Assembly: GCF_004360145.1 (NCBI RefSeq)
Contig: NZ_ML178716.1
Coordinates: 1 to 64,000 of the forward strand
From: Aliiroseovarius marinus
GTDB lineage: Bacteria > Pseudomonadota > Alphaproteobacteria > Rhodobacterales > Rhodobacteraceae
Direction: 5' to 3'
DNA: 64,000 nt
How positions within the stretch are numbered: position 1 is the stretch's first letter; every line of letters begins with the position of its first letter. A model generated the notes under the pieces. The model did no database searches, was not told where the DNA came from, and saw only the letters and a list, made by a program, of their open reading frames with translations. This document shows, one piece after another, positions 16,401-26,121 of the stretch. The position numbers were made by a program, and so were the translations under genes.

Positions 16401-17813
16401 GTGACACGATACCCACGAGACATGACCGGATACGGCGCCAAGCCACCGGTCGTCAAATGGCCGGGCGACGCAAAGATCGCCGTTCAGATCGTCCTGAACT
16501 ATGAAGAAGGCGGCGAGAACTGCGTCCTGCACGGGGACGCAGCATCCGAAGCCTTCCTGTCTGAAATCACCGGGGCACAGCCTTGGGCGGGACAGCGGCA
16601 TTGGAACATGGAGTCCATCTATGAGTACGGGTCGCGGGCCGGGTTCTGGCGTGTGCATCGCCTGCTTGGGGACCTGCCGGTCACGGTCTATGGCGTGGCC
16701 ACGGCTTTGGCGCGCGCGCCAGAACAAGTGAAGGCGATGAAGACCTCAAGCTGGGAGATCGCGAGCCACGGCCTGAAATGGGTCGAGCACAAGGATATGT
16801 CGCCTGACGAAGAGCGCGCGCAGATCCGCGAGGCAATCCGCCTGCATACCGAAGTCACCGGCACGCCCCCGCGCGGCTGGTACACCGGTCGCTGCTCGAT
16901 GAACACGGTGGCGTTGGCCGCTGAAGAAGGCGATTTCGCCTATATCGCTGACAGTTACGCCGATGATCTTCCCTATTGGATAAACGTTGGAGGCAAGGAC
17001 CAACTGGTGGTTCCCTACACGATGGATTGCAACGACATGCGTTTCGCGATTCAGGCGGGATACACAAATGGCGACCAGTTTGAGAGCTATCTGAAAGACA
17101 GCTTCGACATGCTCTATGCCGAAGGAAAATCCGGCGCACCCAAGATCCTGTCCATTGGCCTGCATTGCCGCCTGATCGGGCGTCCGGGCCGAGCCGCGGC
17201 GCTAAAACGCGTCATCGACTACTTCAAATCGCATGATGGTGTCTGGTTCGCTACCCGTGAGCAGATCGCAGATCACTGGGCCAAGGAGCACCCCCCGATG
17301 CAAGGTATAAAACCGTCCGAAATGGACCAAGAGACATTCGTGGCCGAGTTCGGCGGCGTGTTCGAACACAGCCCTTGGATTGCCGAGGGTGCGTTTGGTC
17401 TGGAACTGGGACCAACCCATGACACGGCTGCGGGCGTCCACAACGCCCTCGCGCGCATCTTCCGCAGCGCCAGCGAAGAGGCGCGCTTGGGCGTGCTGGT
17501 GGCACACCCCGACTTGGCCGGGAAACTCGCCGCCGCCGGACGGTTGACCGCGGAAAGCACCGCCGAACAGGCGGGCGCTGGTCTGGATATGTTGACGGAC
17601 GAGGAACGCACGACCTTCACGAAGCTCAACGAAGCGTACACGACCAAGCACGGCTTCCCCTTCATCATCGCGGTGAAGGACAACACCAAGCCGAGCATTC
17701 TGGAGGCGTTCCATCGCCGAATCGGCAATGACCGTGACACCGAGTTTGCCGAGGCCTGCCGACAGGTCGAACGCATCGCCGAGCTTCGTCTGGAAGAGAA
17801 GTTCGCCGCATGA
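16401..17813 (+). CDS. puuE: Allantoinase (PuuE) fused to OHCU decarboxylase (UraD)
   Basis: A 470-residue bifunctional protein. Residues 1 to about 302 are a cofactor-independent allantoinase of the polysaccharide deacetylase fold (start RYPRDMTGYG). Residues about 303-470 are a complete 2-oxo-4-hydroxy-4-carboxy-5-ureidoimidazoline decarboxylase, with VAHPDLAGKLA at 367-377 and KHGFPFIIAVK near the end. It makes S-allantoin from OHCU and then hydrolyses it to allantoate, so consecutive steps share one chain. The start is GTG at 16401 after AAAGGGAAA. An ATG at 16422 is an alternative. The gene overlaps allA by four bases. Confidence 0.93.
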   Translation: MTRYPRDMTGYGAKPPVVKWPGDAKIAVQIVLNYEEGGENCVLHGDAASEAFLSEITGAQPWAGQRHWNMESIYEYGSRAGFWRVHRLLGDLPVTVYGVATALARAPEQVKAMKTSSWEIASHGLKWVEHKDMSPDEERAQIREAIRLHTEVTGTPPRGWYTGRCSMNTVALAAEEGDFAYIADSYADDLPYWINVGGKDQLVVPYTMDCNDMRFAIQAGYTNGDQFESYLKDSFDMLYAEGKSGAPKILSIGLHCRLIGRPGRAAALKRVIDYFKSHDGVWFATREQIADHWAKEHPPMQGIKPSEMDQETFVAEFGGVFEHSPWIAEGAFGLELGPTHDTAAGVHNALARIFRSASEEARLGVLVAHPDLAGKLAAAGRLTAESTAEQAGAGLDMLTDEERTTFTKLNEAYTTKHGFPFIIAVKDNTKPSILEAFHRRIGNDRDTEFAEACRQVERIAELRLEEKFAA

Positions 17814-18298
17814 CCTTGACCATTACCCCCCTGCCCCTGACACCCGAGGCATTCGCGCCCTTTGGCGACGTGCTCGACACCACGGGCACGCCGGACAAAA
17901 TGATCAATCAAGGGCTTTGCGGGCGGTATCACGACCGGGCGACGCTGGATTTTTCAGATGGACAGGCCGGGATCAGCATCTTTGACGCCGAGGCACGTAG
18001 CCTGCCGCTGACGCTGGACATGGTCGAGCGCCATCCGGACGGAAGTCAGGCCTTCATCCCGATCAGCCGCGCACCCTATCTGGTGGTCGTCGCCCCGGAC
18101 GCGGGCGGCCAACCGGGGACACCCGTGGCCTTCATCGCACAGCCCGGACAGGGCGTGAATTACCACCGCAATACCTGGCACGGGGTCTGTGCCCCCCTCT
18201 CTGATCAGGGACAGTTTGCGGTGATCGACAGGATCGGCACGGGGCCGAACCTGCAGGAACACTGGTTCAAGGAGGAAATCAGAATCGAGAAGCCATAA
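17810..18298 (+). CDS. allA: Ureidoglycolate lyase
   Basis: A 162-residue cupin-fold enzyme of the AllA family with the characteristic segment NYHRNTWHGVCAPL, whose histidines line the active site, and the ending DRIGTGPNLQEHWF. It splits ureidoglycolate into glyoxylate and urea, the final carbon-releasing step of purine breakdown. The ATGA overlap with puuE-uraD shows translational coupling. Its product glyoxylate is the substrate of the bhc operon 11 kb downstream. Confidence 0.93.
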   Translation: MTLTITPLPLTPEAFAPFGDVLDTTGTPDKMINQGLCGRYHDRATLDFSDGQAGISIFDAEARSLPLTLDMVERHPDGSQAFIPISRAPYLVVVAPDAGGQPGTPVAFIAQPGQGVNYHRNTWHGVCAPLSDQGQFAVIDRIGTGPNLQEHWFKEEIRIEKP

Positions 18299-18348
18299 GC
18301 CCGAAGCCGGAAGAGAAGCCGTCACGGGCATCATAGGGAGGAAGAAAA

Positions 18349-19773
18349 ATGGCTAACACATCCATCGGGACGCCAGAGCAGCTGCGCGATCCCAATTACA
18401 CACCACCACTTGCCAAGGCTGTGCCCTTGGGCATCCAACACGTGCTGGCGATGTTCGTCTCGAACGTCACGCCAGCCATCATCATATGCGGGGCTGCTGG
18501 GTTCGGGTTCGGCTCGAACAGCCCGGACTTTCCGCAGATGATCTATATGATCCAGATGTCGATGTTCTTTGCGGGCGTCGCCACCTTGATCCAGACCATC
18601 GGTCTGGGCCCGGCAGGCGCCCGTCTGCCCATTGTTCAGGGTACATCTTTTGCCTTCATCCCGATCATGATCCCGCTGGTTGCGGGCAAAGGAGTTGATG
18701 CCATCGCGGTCCTGATGGGTGGGGTCATCGTGGGGGGCTTATTCCACGCATTCCTGGGCCTGTTCATCGGCAGGATTCGCTTTGCCTTGCCACCACTGGT
18801 GACAGGCCTTGTGGTGACCATGATCGGTCTGGCGCTGGTCAAGGTCGGCATTCAGTATGCTGCAGGCGGCGTTCCGGCTATCGGCAAGCCTGAATATGGA
18901 TCGCTGATCAACTGGACCATGGCGCTGGTCGTGATCTTCGTCACGCTTGGCCTTAAGTTCTATACCCGTGGCATGCTGTCGGTATCCGCGGTTCTGATCG
19001 GCCTGATCGTGGGCTACATCTTTGCCTTCGTCATCGGCGAGGTGAACCTTGGCAATGTTGGCCGCGCAGCGCCCTTCGCGCTTCCGAACCCCTTCCACTT
19101 CGGTGTCGAGTTCTCGGTCGCGGCGATCATCGGCTTCTGTCTGATGTCCTTCGTCTCTGCCGTGGAAACCGTTGGCGACGTCTCGGGGATTACCAAAGGT
19201 GGTGCCGGACGCGAAGCAACCGACACCGAGATCCAAGGCGCAACCTATGCTGACGGTATCGGCACGGCGGTCTCGGGCCTGTTCGGTGCTCTGCCCAACA
19301 CCTCGTTCAGCCAGAACGTGGGCCTGATTGCCATGACCGGCGTGATGAGCCGCCACGTGGTGACCATCGGTGCGATCTTCCTGATCCTTGCCGGGCTTAT
19401 CCCTAAAATCGGTGCGATCATCTCGTCCATCCCGATTGAAGTGCTGGGCGGTGGCGTGATTGTGATGTTCGGCATGGTGGCCTCGGCGGGTATTTCGATG
19501 CTCTCGGATGTCGACTGGAACCGCCGCAACATGGTGATCTTCGCTATTTCGCTGTCGCTGGGTCTTGGCCTTCAGTTGGAGCCGGGTGCGCTGCAGCATC
19601 TGCCCGCGACGATCAAGGTTCTGGCCACGTCGGGCATCCTGCCTGCCGCACTGATCGCGATTGTGCTGAACCTGGTGCTTCCCGAGGAACTGTCGAATGA
19701 ATCGACCGAAGAAGTCTCGGGCGGGTTATCTGGACACGGTCAAGGATCCCTGCCGAACAGCGATAACGGCTAA
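18349..19773 (+). CDS. NCS2 nucleobase (xanthine/urate) permease
   Basis: A 474-residue membrane protein with 12-14 hydrophobic helices of the nucleobase-ascorbate transporter family. The NAT signature [QEP]NxGx4T[RKG] is matched by QNVGLIAMTG, and FVSAVETVGDVSGITKG contains the conserved glutamate used for purine binding. It is a proton-coupled importer, probably of urate or xanthine given its place directly after puuE-uraD and allA. The bacterial xanthine and urate carriers cannot be separated by eye. A GGGAGGAAG ribosome site precedes the ATG. Confidence 0.9.
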   Translation: MANTSIGTPEQLRDPNYTPPLAKAVPLGIQHVLAMFVSNVTPAIIICGAAGFGFGSNSPDFPQMIYMIQMSMFFAGVATLIQTIGLGPAGARLPIVQGTSFAFIPIMIPLVAGKGVDAIAVLMGGVIVGGLFHAFLGLFIGRIRFALPPLVTGLVVTMIGLALVKVGIQYAAGGVPAIGKPEYGSLINWTMALVVIFVTLGLKFYTRGMLSVSAVLIGLIVGYIFAFVIGEVNLGNVGRAAPFALPNPFHFGVEFSVAAIIGFCLMSFVSAVETVGDVSGITKGGAGREATDTEIQGATYADGIGTAVSGLFGALPNTSFSQNVGLIAMTGVMSRHVVTIGAIFLILAGLIPKIGAIISSIPIEVLGGGVIVMFGMVASAGISMLSDVDWNRRNMVIFAISLSLGLGLQLEPGALQHLPATIKVLATSGILPAALIAIVLNLVLPEELSNESTEEVSGGLSGHGQGSLPNSDNG

Positions 19774-19797
19774 GAACGGCACTTAAGCAAAGTGAAA

Positions 19798-19827
19798 AGC
19801 GGCGTGAGGTTCACGCCGCTTTTTTTG
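19798..19827. terminator. Bidirectional Rho-independent terminator
   Basis: AGCGGCGTGA and TCACGCCGCT form a 10-bp perfect stem with a GGT loop, followed by a run of seven T on the plus strand. A shorter T run flanks it on the minus strand. It separates the convergent permease and guaD genes. Confidence 0.9.
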
Positions 19828-19844
19828 TTGGAAATGGGCTAAAA

Positions 19845-21197
19845 CTACGCCGCAACTGGTTGGGTCAGCTTCTCAGGATCCGCGCTCGTTGGCACAGATT
19901 TCGACGCGATCCCCGCCACATAGACCTGCTCAACTGCGCGATCATCCCCCAACATCTGCAGGATGAACAGTTCTTCGGATAGGGTCTCGGCCCGTTGCAT
20001 CCGAAGGTCCATCGCGTGGGTCGAGCGGGCGTTCAGAACCACAATATCGGCGTCCGTCCCCTCGGCCAGCGATCCGATCTTATCCGACAGACCTAGAACC
20101 TCGGCATTGCCACGGGTGATCCAGTCAAACGCCGCAAGCGGGTGCAGTTTCTGGTTCTGAAGCTGCAGGATCTTGTAGCCCTCATTCAGGGTCTGCAGCA
20201 TCGAATAGCTGGTCCCTGCCCCGACATCCGTAGCGATCCCGTTCTGAATTCCACGCGCACGAAGGCCCGCATCGTCAAACAAACCACTGCCCAAGAAAAG
20301 GTTCGAGGTCGGGCAGAAGACTGGCTTCGAGCGCGTCTCGGCCAGCACGTCAATCTCGCGCGGGGTTAGGTGAATGGCGTGCCCCAGCAAGGTCTTTTCA
20401 CCTAGCAATCCATAGTGCTCATAGACACCCAGATAGTCGGGCGCGTCGGGATAGAGTTCGGCGGTGAAGGTGATCTCGTCATGGTTTTCGCTCAGATGCG
20501 TTTGGACGTAGCATTCGGGATGCTCGGCCACCAACGCGCCCGCCATTTCCATCTGTTCAGGTGTCGAGGTGATCGCAAAGCGCGGCGTGATCGCATACTG
20601 CGCGCGGCCTTTGCCATGCCATTTCTCGATCAGCGCCTTACCGTCGTCAAAGCCCGTCTGCGGCGTATCCCGCAGCTCATCGGGGGCGTTGCGATCCATC
20701 ATGACCTTGCCGCTGATCATGCACATGTTGCGCTTGGCGGCTTCTGTGAACAGCGCGTCGACCGATCCCGCATGGACGGACCCAAAGGCAACTGCCGTGG
20801 TGGTGCCGTGGCCGGTCAGCAGATCACAGAAATGCGCGGCCATCGCAGCGGCGTGGGCATCGTCTGCAAAGCGGGTTTCTTCCGGGAATGTATAGGTGTT
20901 CAGCCAGTCCAGAAGCTGCGCGCCCCACGAGGCGATCACCTGCACCTGTGGAAAGTGGACATGCATGTCGATGAAGCCAGGCATCAAGAGATGCGGGCGG
21001 TGGTCGATTACCGTCGCATCTGGTGCGCGGGCAGAAATCTGGTCGTAGGGACCGGTCGCTTCGATCTTGCCGTTTGCGATCAGGATCGCGCCATCCGCTA
21101 CGTAGTTGTAAGCCTCGGTGTCGTTTTCATCCAAAGGCTTGCGGTTAAAGTCGAGCGTCCGCCCCCGCAGGAGCGTCCGCGGCTGTGTGTTCGTCAT
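19845..21197 (-). CDS. guaD: Guanine deaminase
   Basis: A 450-residue amidohydrolase with the zinc-binding motif PGFIDMHVHFPQ and the guanine deaminase segments HGTTTAVAFGSVH, QTHLSENHDE and GHAIHL. It deaminates guanine to xanthine and so feeds the xanthine dehydrogenase encoded upstream in the same direction. The start at 21197 (MTNTQPRTLL) fits the family. A longer frame runs upstream but its 41 extra residues look non-coding. It appears to be the last gene of an xdhABC-permease-guaD transcription unit. Confidence 0.93.
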   Translation of the reverse strand: MTNTQPRTLLRGRTLDFNRKPLDENDTEAYNYVADGAILIANGKIEATGPYDQISARAPDATVIDHRPHLLMPGFIDMHVHFPQVQVIASWGAQLLDWLNTYTFPEETRFADDAHAAAMAAHFCDLLTGHGTTTAVAFGSVHAGSVDALFTEAAKRNMCMISGKVMMDRNAPDELRDTPQTGFDDGKALIEKWHGKGRAQYAITPRFAITSTPEQMEMAGALVAEHPECYVQTHLSENHDEITFTAELYPDAPDYLGVYEHYGLLGEKTLLGHAIHLTPREIDVLAETRSKPVFCPTSNLFLGSGLFDDAGLRARGIQNGIATDVGAGTSYSMLQTLNEGYKILQLQNQKLHPLAAFDWITRGNAEVLGLSDKIGSLAEGTDADIVVLNARSTHAMDLRMQRAETLSEELFILQMLGDDRAVEQVYVAGIASKSVPTSADPEKLTQPVAA

Positions 21198-21279
21198 TTG
21201 GTGTTCCGATTTTCTGAGAGTGAGCGGAAAGGGTGTGGGCCGACGGTTAACGCCGCGGCCCACTCCAAGGTTCAGGGCG

Positions 21280-22863
21280 TTATTCCGCAGGCGTGGTTGG
21301 GGCTTCCTCAACCACGACATTCTCGTTCACCAGCTCGTCTTCCTTGTGGAAAAGCGGGTAGATGTAGAGGAACGCCGCCGAGATCAAGTAACCCGCAGAG
21401 ACGCCGCTGAGTTCCGGCCAATGCAGGCTGGCGCCATGGATGATGCCAAAAGCCGACATAATGGCCGCCGCGAAGGCAAAGCCGCCTGCGTTCTTGAAAT
21501 TGCCGTCAATGACGCTGGCCACAATGGCACCCCAGATCAATCCGGTCAGGATTGCACCTTGGGATAGCGCCAGATGGCCCTCGAAATGTGCACCTTGCTG
21601 CAGAAGGGCAGCGGTCAACGCCTCATCGCCTAGCTTCGGCAGGCCCGCCACGCCGACAGCGCCAAGCGCGCCAATGAGCGATCCCCATTTGACCATCAGG
21701 AAGGATGACACGTGCGGCATCATCGCGAAGGTTACCGCCGCCATATGGTCGGTCTTGACCGAATGGGCCGTGTTGGTGATCAGGCTTAGCGCAACAAACA
21801 CCAGAACCGGCGCAGCAGCGGCCACGGGGATCAGGTTATTCAGGAACGCCAACAGGCCAAGGAACGCGGCCAGAGGGATCACGACGCCCACGCCGATGAT
21901 ATATCCCGCATGTGCCCCCATGCGCTTATAGGCCGGATGGCCGATATAGGCGGTGGTCGGGAACGGAGATCCAAAGACAGCGCCAACCATCGTGCCGACA
22001 CCATCGGTGATCTGGCAGGTCGCAACCGGGTAGTGGTCGCCCGCAGCCTCGGCGCTTTCCACGTTGTTCATCGTTTCGATGAAGTTGTAGATCTGCACCG
22101 GCACCAGAACCAGGAACAGCTCCGGGTTGGCGAACAGGTGCTGGATACCTGCGATCAGGTCACCGATATAGGGCATGGGTGGGTAGAAACCGACGCCATC
22201 CGTGCTGATCTTGGCCTCGCCAATGGCAAAAGCCACGATCGTGCCGACGATCAGCGCAAGCAGACCGGCCGGGATGTTGAACGGCAGGCGGAAGCGTCCG
22301 ACCAGTCCCCACAGGATGATGATCATCGAGGCAAAACCGATGAACGGGTTCTCGAACACGGTGGCCAGCGGCACGGTGCCGATGAACACAAGCGCGATGC
22401 CGCACAGTGTGCCCAGCATCCCCGCGCGTGGCGTGACGCGCTTCAGCCAAGGGCCGATGATCGCGCCCATGGCGGCAACAATACCCCCCATGAAGCCCGC
22501 GCCAATCCCGACCTGCCAGGCCAGAACCGGGTCATTCGTTGACCAGTAGATCGGCCCAATGACGCCAAACAGATAGACGAACATCACCGGCGTCGAGATG
22601 CCGTAAGGCATCGCCGTCACATCCCGCCCATGCTGGGCCGCCGCGCGTTTGGCAAGGCCCACATAGACCGCGATACCCGCAAGGATCGCGATAGCGGCCC
22701 CGGGTACGATGCGGCCATAGACGATGTCCGCCGGCATTTGGAAGACGAACTGGCAGATGCCTGCCAGAACCATCAAGTTGATCAAGTTGTCTGTGAACAG
22801 CGCCCAAAACGCGCTGAAGTCGCTGCGGTGAAACAGCTTGTAAGTGTAACTCCCATCCCTCAT
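21280..22863 (-). CDS. Purine permease of the AzgA/NCS2 type
   Basis: A 527-residue polytopic membrane protein with many hydrophobic helices and the motif NFIETMNNVESAEAAGD, which corresponds to the substrate-binding glutamate region of xanthine/uracil and AzgA-like permeases. Position between xdhC and guaD suggests import of xanthine, hypoxanthine or guanine. It differs clearly from the NCS2 carrier at 18349, so the cluster has two uptake routes. The 65-bp gap to xdhC contains no obvious terminator. Confidence 0.85.
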   Translation of the reverse strand: MRDGSYTYKLFHRSDFSAFWALFTDNLINLMVLAGICQFVFQMPADIVYGRIVPGAAIAILAGIAVYVGLAKRAAAQHGRDVTAMPYGISTPVMFVYLFGVIGPIYWSTNDPVLAWQVGIGAGFMGGIVAAMGAIIGPWLKRVTPRAGMLGTLCGIALVFIGTVPLATVFENPFIGFASMIIILWGLVGRFRLPFNIPAGLLALIVGTIVAFAIGEAKISTDGVGFYPPMPYIGDLIAGIQHLFANPELFLVLVPVQIYNFIETMNNVESAEAAGDHYPVATCQITDGVGTMVGAVFGSPFPTTAYIGHPAYKRMGAHAGYIIGVGVVIPLAAFLGLLAFLNNLIPVAAAAPVLVFVALSLITNTAHSVKTDHMAAVTFAMMPHVSSFLMVKWGSLIGALGAVGVAGLPKLGDEALTAALLQQGAHFEGHLALSQGAILTGLIWGAIVASVIDGNFKNAGGFAFAAAIMSAFGIIHGASLHWPELSGVSAGYLISAAFLYIYPLFHKEDELVNENVVVEEAPTTPAE

Positions 22864-22928
22864 GGGGACCTCCTTCAGTCAGACCGGGTCGGGGGCGTTC
22901 TCCTCAACACATCCCAACCCGCGTTGCT

Positions 22929-23780
22929 TCACTGCGCCGCGATATGCGAGACAGCGCCCCAGTCAGGGGATTTTGCGGCAGTTTCAGAGGTCAATGCCGT
23001 GATCACTTCTGCCGCCACGAGGGCGGCGATCACGGCGGGCCGCTTGTCGCGGCTACCGCCTGCCCCGATGGGGCAGATCAAGGGTGCGACAGACAGGTCG
23101 TCGCAATTCTTACGGGTCCAGCTGGCGAATTTCGCCCGCTTTGTGGCGGACCCAATCATTCCAACATAGGCTGCATCGCCACGTTCAAGCGCGGCCGAAG
23201 TCAGCAGAAAATCCAACCCGTGGTCATGGGTCAGCACGATGAAGGCGCTGCCTTTCGGCGCGTTCATCACGTCGAATTCAGGCACGACACTCAGCCGTTT
23301 TTCGACAGAGGCGTGCGACAAAGCTAGCTCGTCTTCGCGTTGGTCTACCAACACGCAGCGCACCGGAAGGTGCTGGAACAGTTCCGCCAGCGCGCGTCCC
23401 ACATGGCCCGCCCCCAGCACATAGACCGCAGGCTGCGCGGCTTCTTCCATGTGCACAGCATCCAAGGCGATATCTTTGTCCGTCGCGCTCATCCGTGCGA
23501 GCGTGATTTCGACCCGTCCACCGCAGCATTGCCCGATCTCCGGCCCAAGGGGGACATCCAAATGTTGCGACAGATCGCCATTCGCCAGCAGGTTTCGCGC
23601 GGCCTCAATCGCCAGATGCTCTAACTGCCCACCTCCGATGGTCCCCCACAACCCGTCAGCCCGCACAAACATTTCGGTCCCGGCCGTGCGGGGGGAGGAA
23701 CCACGCACTTTGGTCAGTCGCACGCTGGCGACCGGGCCGGGACCTGTCAGGAACTGTTGAAGGGATTGAGCGGAATACAT
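22929..23780 (-). CDS. xdhC: Xanthine dehydrogenase accessory factor XdhC
   Basis: A 283-residue protein of the XdhC/CoxI family with the conserved GQCCGGRVEITL segment containing the paired cysteines and a Rossmann-like C-terminal half (VYVLGAGHVGRALAELF). XdhC binds molybdenum cofactor, promotes its sulfuration and inserts it into XdhB. The start at 23780 lies four bases after the xdhB stop. An upstream in-frame start would overlap xdhB by 26 bases. Confidence 0.93.
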   Translation of the reverse strand: MYSAQSLQQFLTGPGPVASVRLTKVRGSSPRTAGTEMFVRADGLWGTIGGGQLEHLAIEAARNLLANGDLSQHLDVPLGPEIGQCCGGRVEITLARMSATDKDIALDAVHMEEAAQPAVYVLGAGHVGRALAELFQHLPVRCVLVDQREDELALSHASVEKRLSVVPEFDVMNAPKGSAFIVLTHDHGLDFLLTSAALERGDAAYVGMIGSATKRAKFASWTRKNCDDLSVAPLICPIGAGGSRDKRPAVIAALVAAEVITALTSETAAKSPDWGAVSHIAAQ

Positions 23781-23784
23781 CGGA

Positions 23785-26109
23785 TCAATCCTGTGCGCGC
23801 AGGCGTTCAACCGCCATCAAGACACGTTCGGGTGTGGCCGGAGCTTCAAGACGGGGACAAGTGCGATAGTCATTCACCGACGCCACCGCCATCGACAGCG
23901 CCTCCAGCACCGAAACGCCCAGCACAAACGGGGGCTCGCCCACCGCTTTCGACCGTTTGATCGTCATCTCGCGGTTCTCGGACCAGTCGGCAAGGTTTAC
24001 GTTGAACTCACGCGGGCGGTCGCTGGCGAGCGGTATCTTGTAAGTCGACGGCGCATGGGTACGCAGACGGCCTGCGTCGTCCCACCACAGCTCTTCCGTG
24101 GTCAGCCAGCCCATGCCCTGAACGAAGGCGCCTTCTACCTGCCCCTTGTCCAAGATCGGGTTCAGCGACCGGCCCACATCATGCAGGATGTCCGTCCGCT
24201 CGATCCGGTATTCGCCGGTCAGCGTGTCGATGGCGACCTCGGAGCACGAGGCCCCATAGGCGTAGTAATAGAACGGCCGCCCGGTGCCCGAGGCACGATC
24301 CCAGTGGATTTTCGGCGTCTTATAGAACCCGGCTGCCGAGAGCTGCACACGGGCCATATAGGCTTCTTTGACGAAAGCATCGAAGGCGATGGTTTCGTCC
24401 CCGATGCGCAGATGGTTGGGACGGAACTCGACTGCATCTTCCGACACGCCACGGCTTTCCACTGCAAACTGCTCCAACCGCGCCTTGATCTGTTCCACCG
24501 CATCCAGCGCCGCCAGACCGTTCAGGTCCGCCCCGGACGAGGCAGCCGTGGCCGAGGTGTTCGGCACTTTCTCGGTCGTGGTTTTGGTGATCTTGATCCG
24601 GTCGAAATCGACCTGAAAGGCTTCAGCCACAACCTGCGCGATTTTGGTGTTCAGCCCCTGCCCCATCTCGGTCCCGCCGTGGTTCAGGTGGATCGAGCCG
24701 TCATTGTAGACATGGACCAGAGCGCCGGCCTGATTGAACCAGGTGGCGGTAAACGAGATGCCGAATTTCACCGGCGTCAATGCGATGCCGCGACGGATTA
24801 CGCCGCCTTTGGCATTATGTTCAAGGATCGCTTTGCGACGTGCTTGATAATCCGCGCTGTCTTCCAGCTCATCCACGATCCGACCAATGACATTGTCTTC
24901 GACGGTCTGGTGATAGGGCGTCACATTGCGCCCATCGGTTTCATCGCCATAGAAGTTCGCCTTGCGGACCTCCAACGGATCCTTGCCCAGCGCAAACGCG
25001 ATCTCTTCGATCATCCGCTCGGCCGCCACAGCCCCTTGCGGCCCACCGAACCCACGAAACGCGGTGTTCGAGACCGTGTTGGTCTTTTGCGGGCGCGAGG
25101 TCAGGCGCACATTGGGATAATAATAGGCGTTATCCGCGTGAAACAGCGCGCGGTCGGTGACAGGACCAGACAGGTCCGAGGAATATCCACAGCGCGCGGC
25201 AAACTGACTTTCCACCGCTTGAATACGACCGTCACCATCGAATCCCAGATCATAGTCGATCACGAAGTCATGGCGCTTGCCGGTGGCGGTCATATCCTGA
25301 TCCCGATCCGGGCGGATCTTGACCGGGCGGTTCAACTTCTTGGCACCCAGCGCCGCGACCGCACAGAACAGGTTCATCTGGCTTTCCTTGCCGCCGAACC
25401 CGCCGCCCATACGGCGCACATTGACTACGACCGCATTGTTTGGAACGCCCAGAACATGGGCCACCATATGCTGCGCCTCGCTTGGGTGCTGGGTCGAGCA
25501 ATGAACGATCACGTCGTCATCTTCGCCGGGGATGGCAAAGGCGATATGGCCTTCCAGATACATGTGATCCTGCCCGCCGACGATCATCTGACCCGAGATA
25601 CGGTGCGTGGCTTCGGCAAACCCGGCCTCAATATCCCCGCGCTCCAACTTCAAAGGATCAGTGACAAGGGGCATCCCTGCCTGTTCCGCAGCGACAGGGT
25701 CCAGCGCATGCGGCAGAACCTCATAATCCACATCCGCAAGCTCGGCCGCGCGGCGTGCAGCATCACGTGTTTCGGCAACAACCGCGAACAAAGGTTGGCC
25801 GTGGAATTCGACCTTCTCGGTCGGGAAGACCGGTTCGTCATGACGACCCGTGGGGCTGACATCATTCACACCCGGCACGTCTTCGGCAGTTAGCACCGTG
25901 ACCACGCCCGGCGCTTGACGCACACGTGACAGGTCCATCGACAGGATCTTACCGTGGGTCACGGTCGAGACGCCCAGATAGGCATGCAGCGTGCCAATCG
26001 GCTCGGCGATGTCATCGGTATAGTCCGCGCGGCCCTGCACCTGTTTGACGGCACTGTCGTGTTTCAGGTTCTGATGCGCGGCACCTTTTACGGTCTGAAG
26101 GTCTTTCAT
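23785..26109 (-). CDS. xdhB: Xanthine dehydrogenase, molybdopterin-binding subunit
   Basis: A 774-residue large subunit with molybdopterin motifs including GGGFGGKESQMN (about residue 242), RGFGGPQGAVAAE, and the GQGLNTKIAQV loop. The C-terminal GEPPFVLGVSVLEAL contains the catalytic glutamate region. With XdhA it oxidises hypoxanthine and xanthine to urate and reduces NAD. It follows xdhA by 12 bp. A long plus-strand open frame across this gene is an antisense shadow. Confidence 0.95.
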   Translation of the reverse strand: MKDLQTVKGAAHQNLKHDSAVKQVQGRADYTDDIAEPIGTLHAYLGVSTVTHGKILSMDLSRVRQAPGVVTVLTAEDVPGVNDVSPTGRHDEPVFPTEKVEFHGQPLFAVVAETRDAARRAAELADVDYEVLPHALDPVAAEQAGMPLVTDPLKLERGDIEAGFAEATHRISGQMIVGGQDHMYLEGHIAFAIPGEDDDVIVHCSTQHPSEAQHMVAHVLGVPNNAVVVNVRRMGGGFGGKESQMNLFCAVAALGAKKLNRPVKIRPDRDQDMTATGKRHDFVIDYDLGFDGDGRIQAVESQFAARCGYSSDLSGPVTDRALFHADNAYYYPNVRLTSRPQKTNTVSNTAFRGFGGPQGAVAAERMIEEIAFALGKDPLEVRKANFYGDETDGRNVTPYHQTVEDNVIGRIVDELEDSADYQARRKAILEHNAKGGVIRRGIALTPVKFGISFTATWFNQAGALVHVYNDGSIHLNHGGTEMGQGLNTKIAQVVAEAFQVDFDRIKITKTTTEKVPNTSATAASSGADLNGLAALDAVEQIKARLEQFAVESRGVSEDAVEFRPNHLRIGDETIAFDAFVKEAYMARVQLSAAGFYKTPKIHWDRASGTGRPFYYYAYGASCSEVAIDTLTGEYRIERTDILHDVGRSLNPILDKGQVEGAFVQGMGWLTTEELWWDDAGRLRTHAPSTYKIPLASDRPREFNVNLADWSENREMTIKRSKAVGEPPFVLGVSVLEALSMAVASVNDYRTCPRLEAPATPERVLMAVERLRAQD

Positions 26110-26121
26110 CTTGTCGCCTCC

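Noticed and set aside
24055-25893. 612-codon plus-strand open frame opposite xdhB
   Set aside because: It lies entirely antisense to a fully motif-supported xdhB and shows no domain. High GC makes long antisense frames common, as also at 26596-27531, 29857-31143 and 32082-33134.
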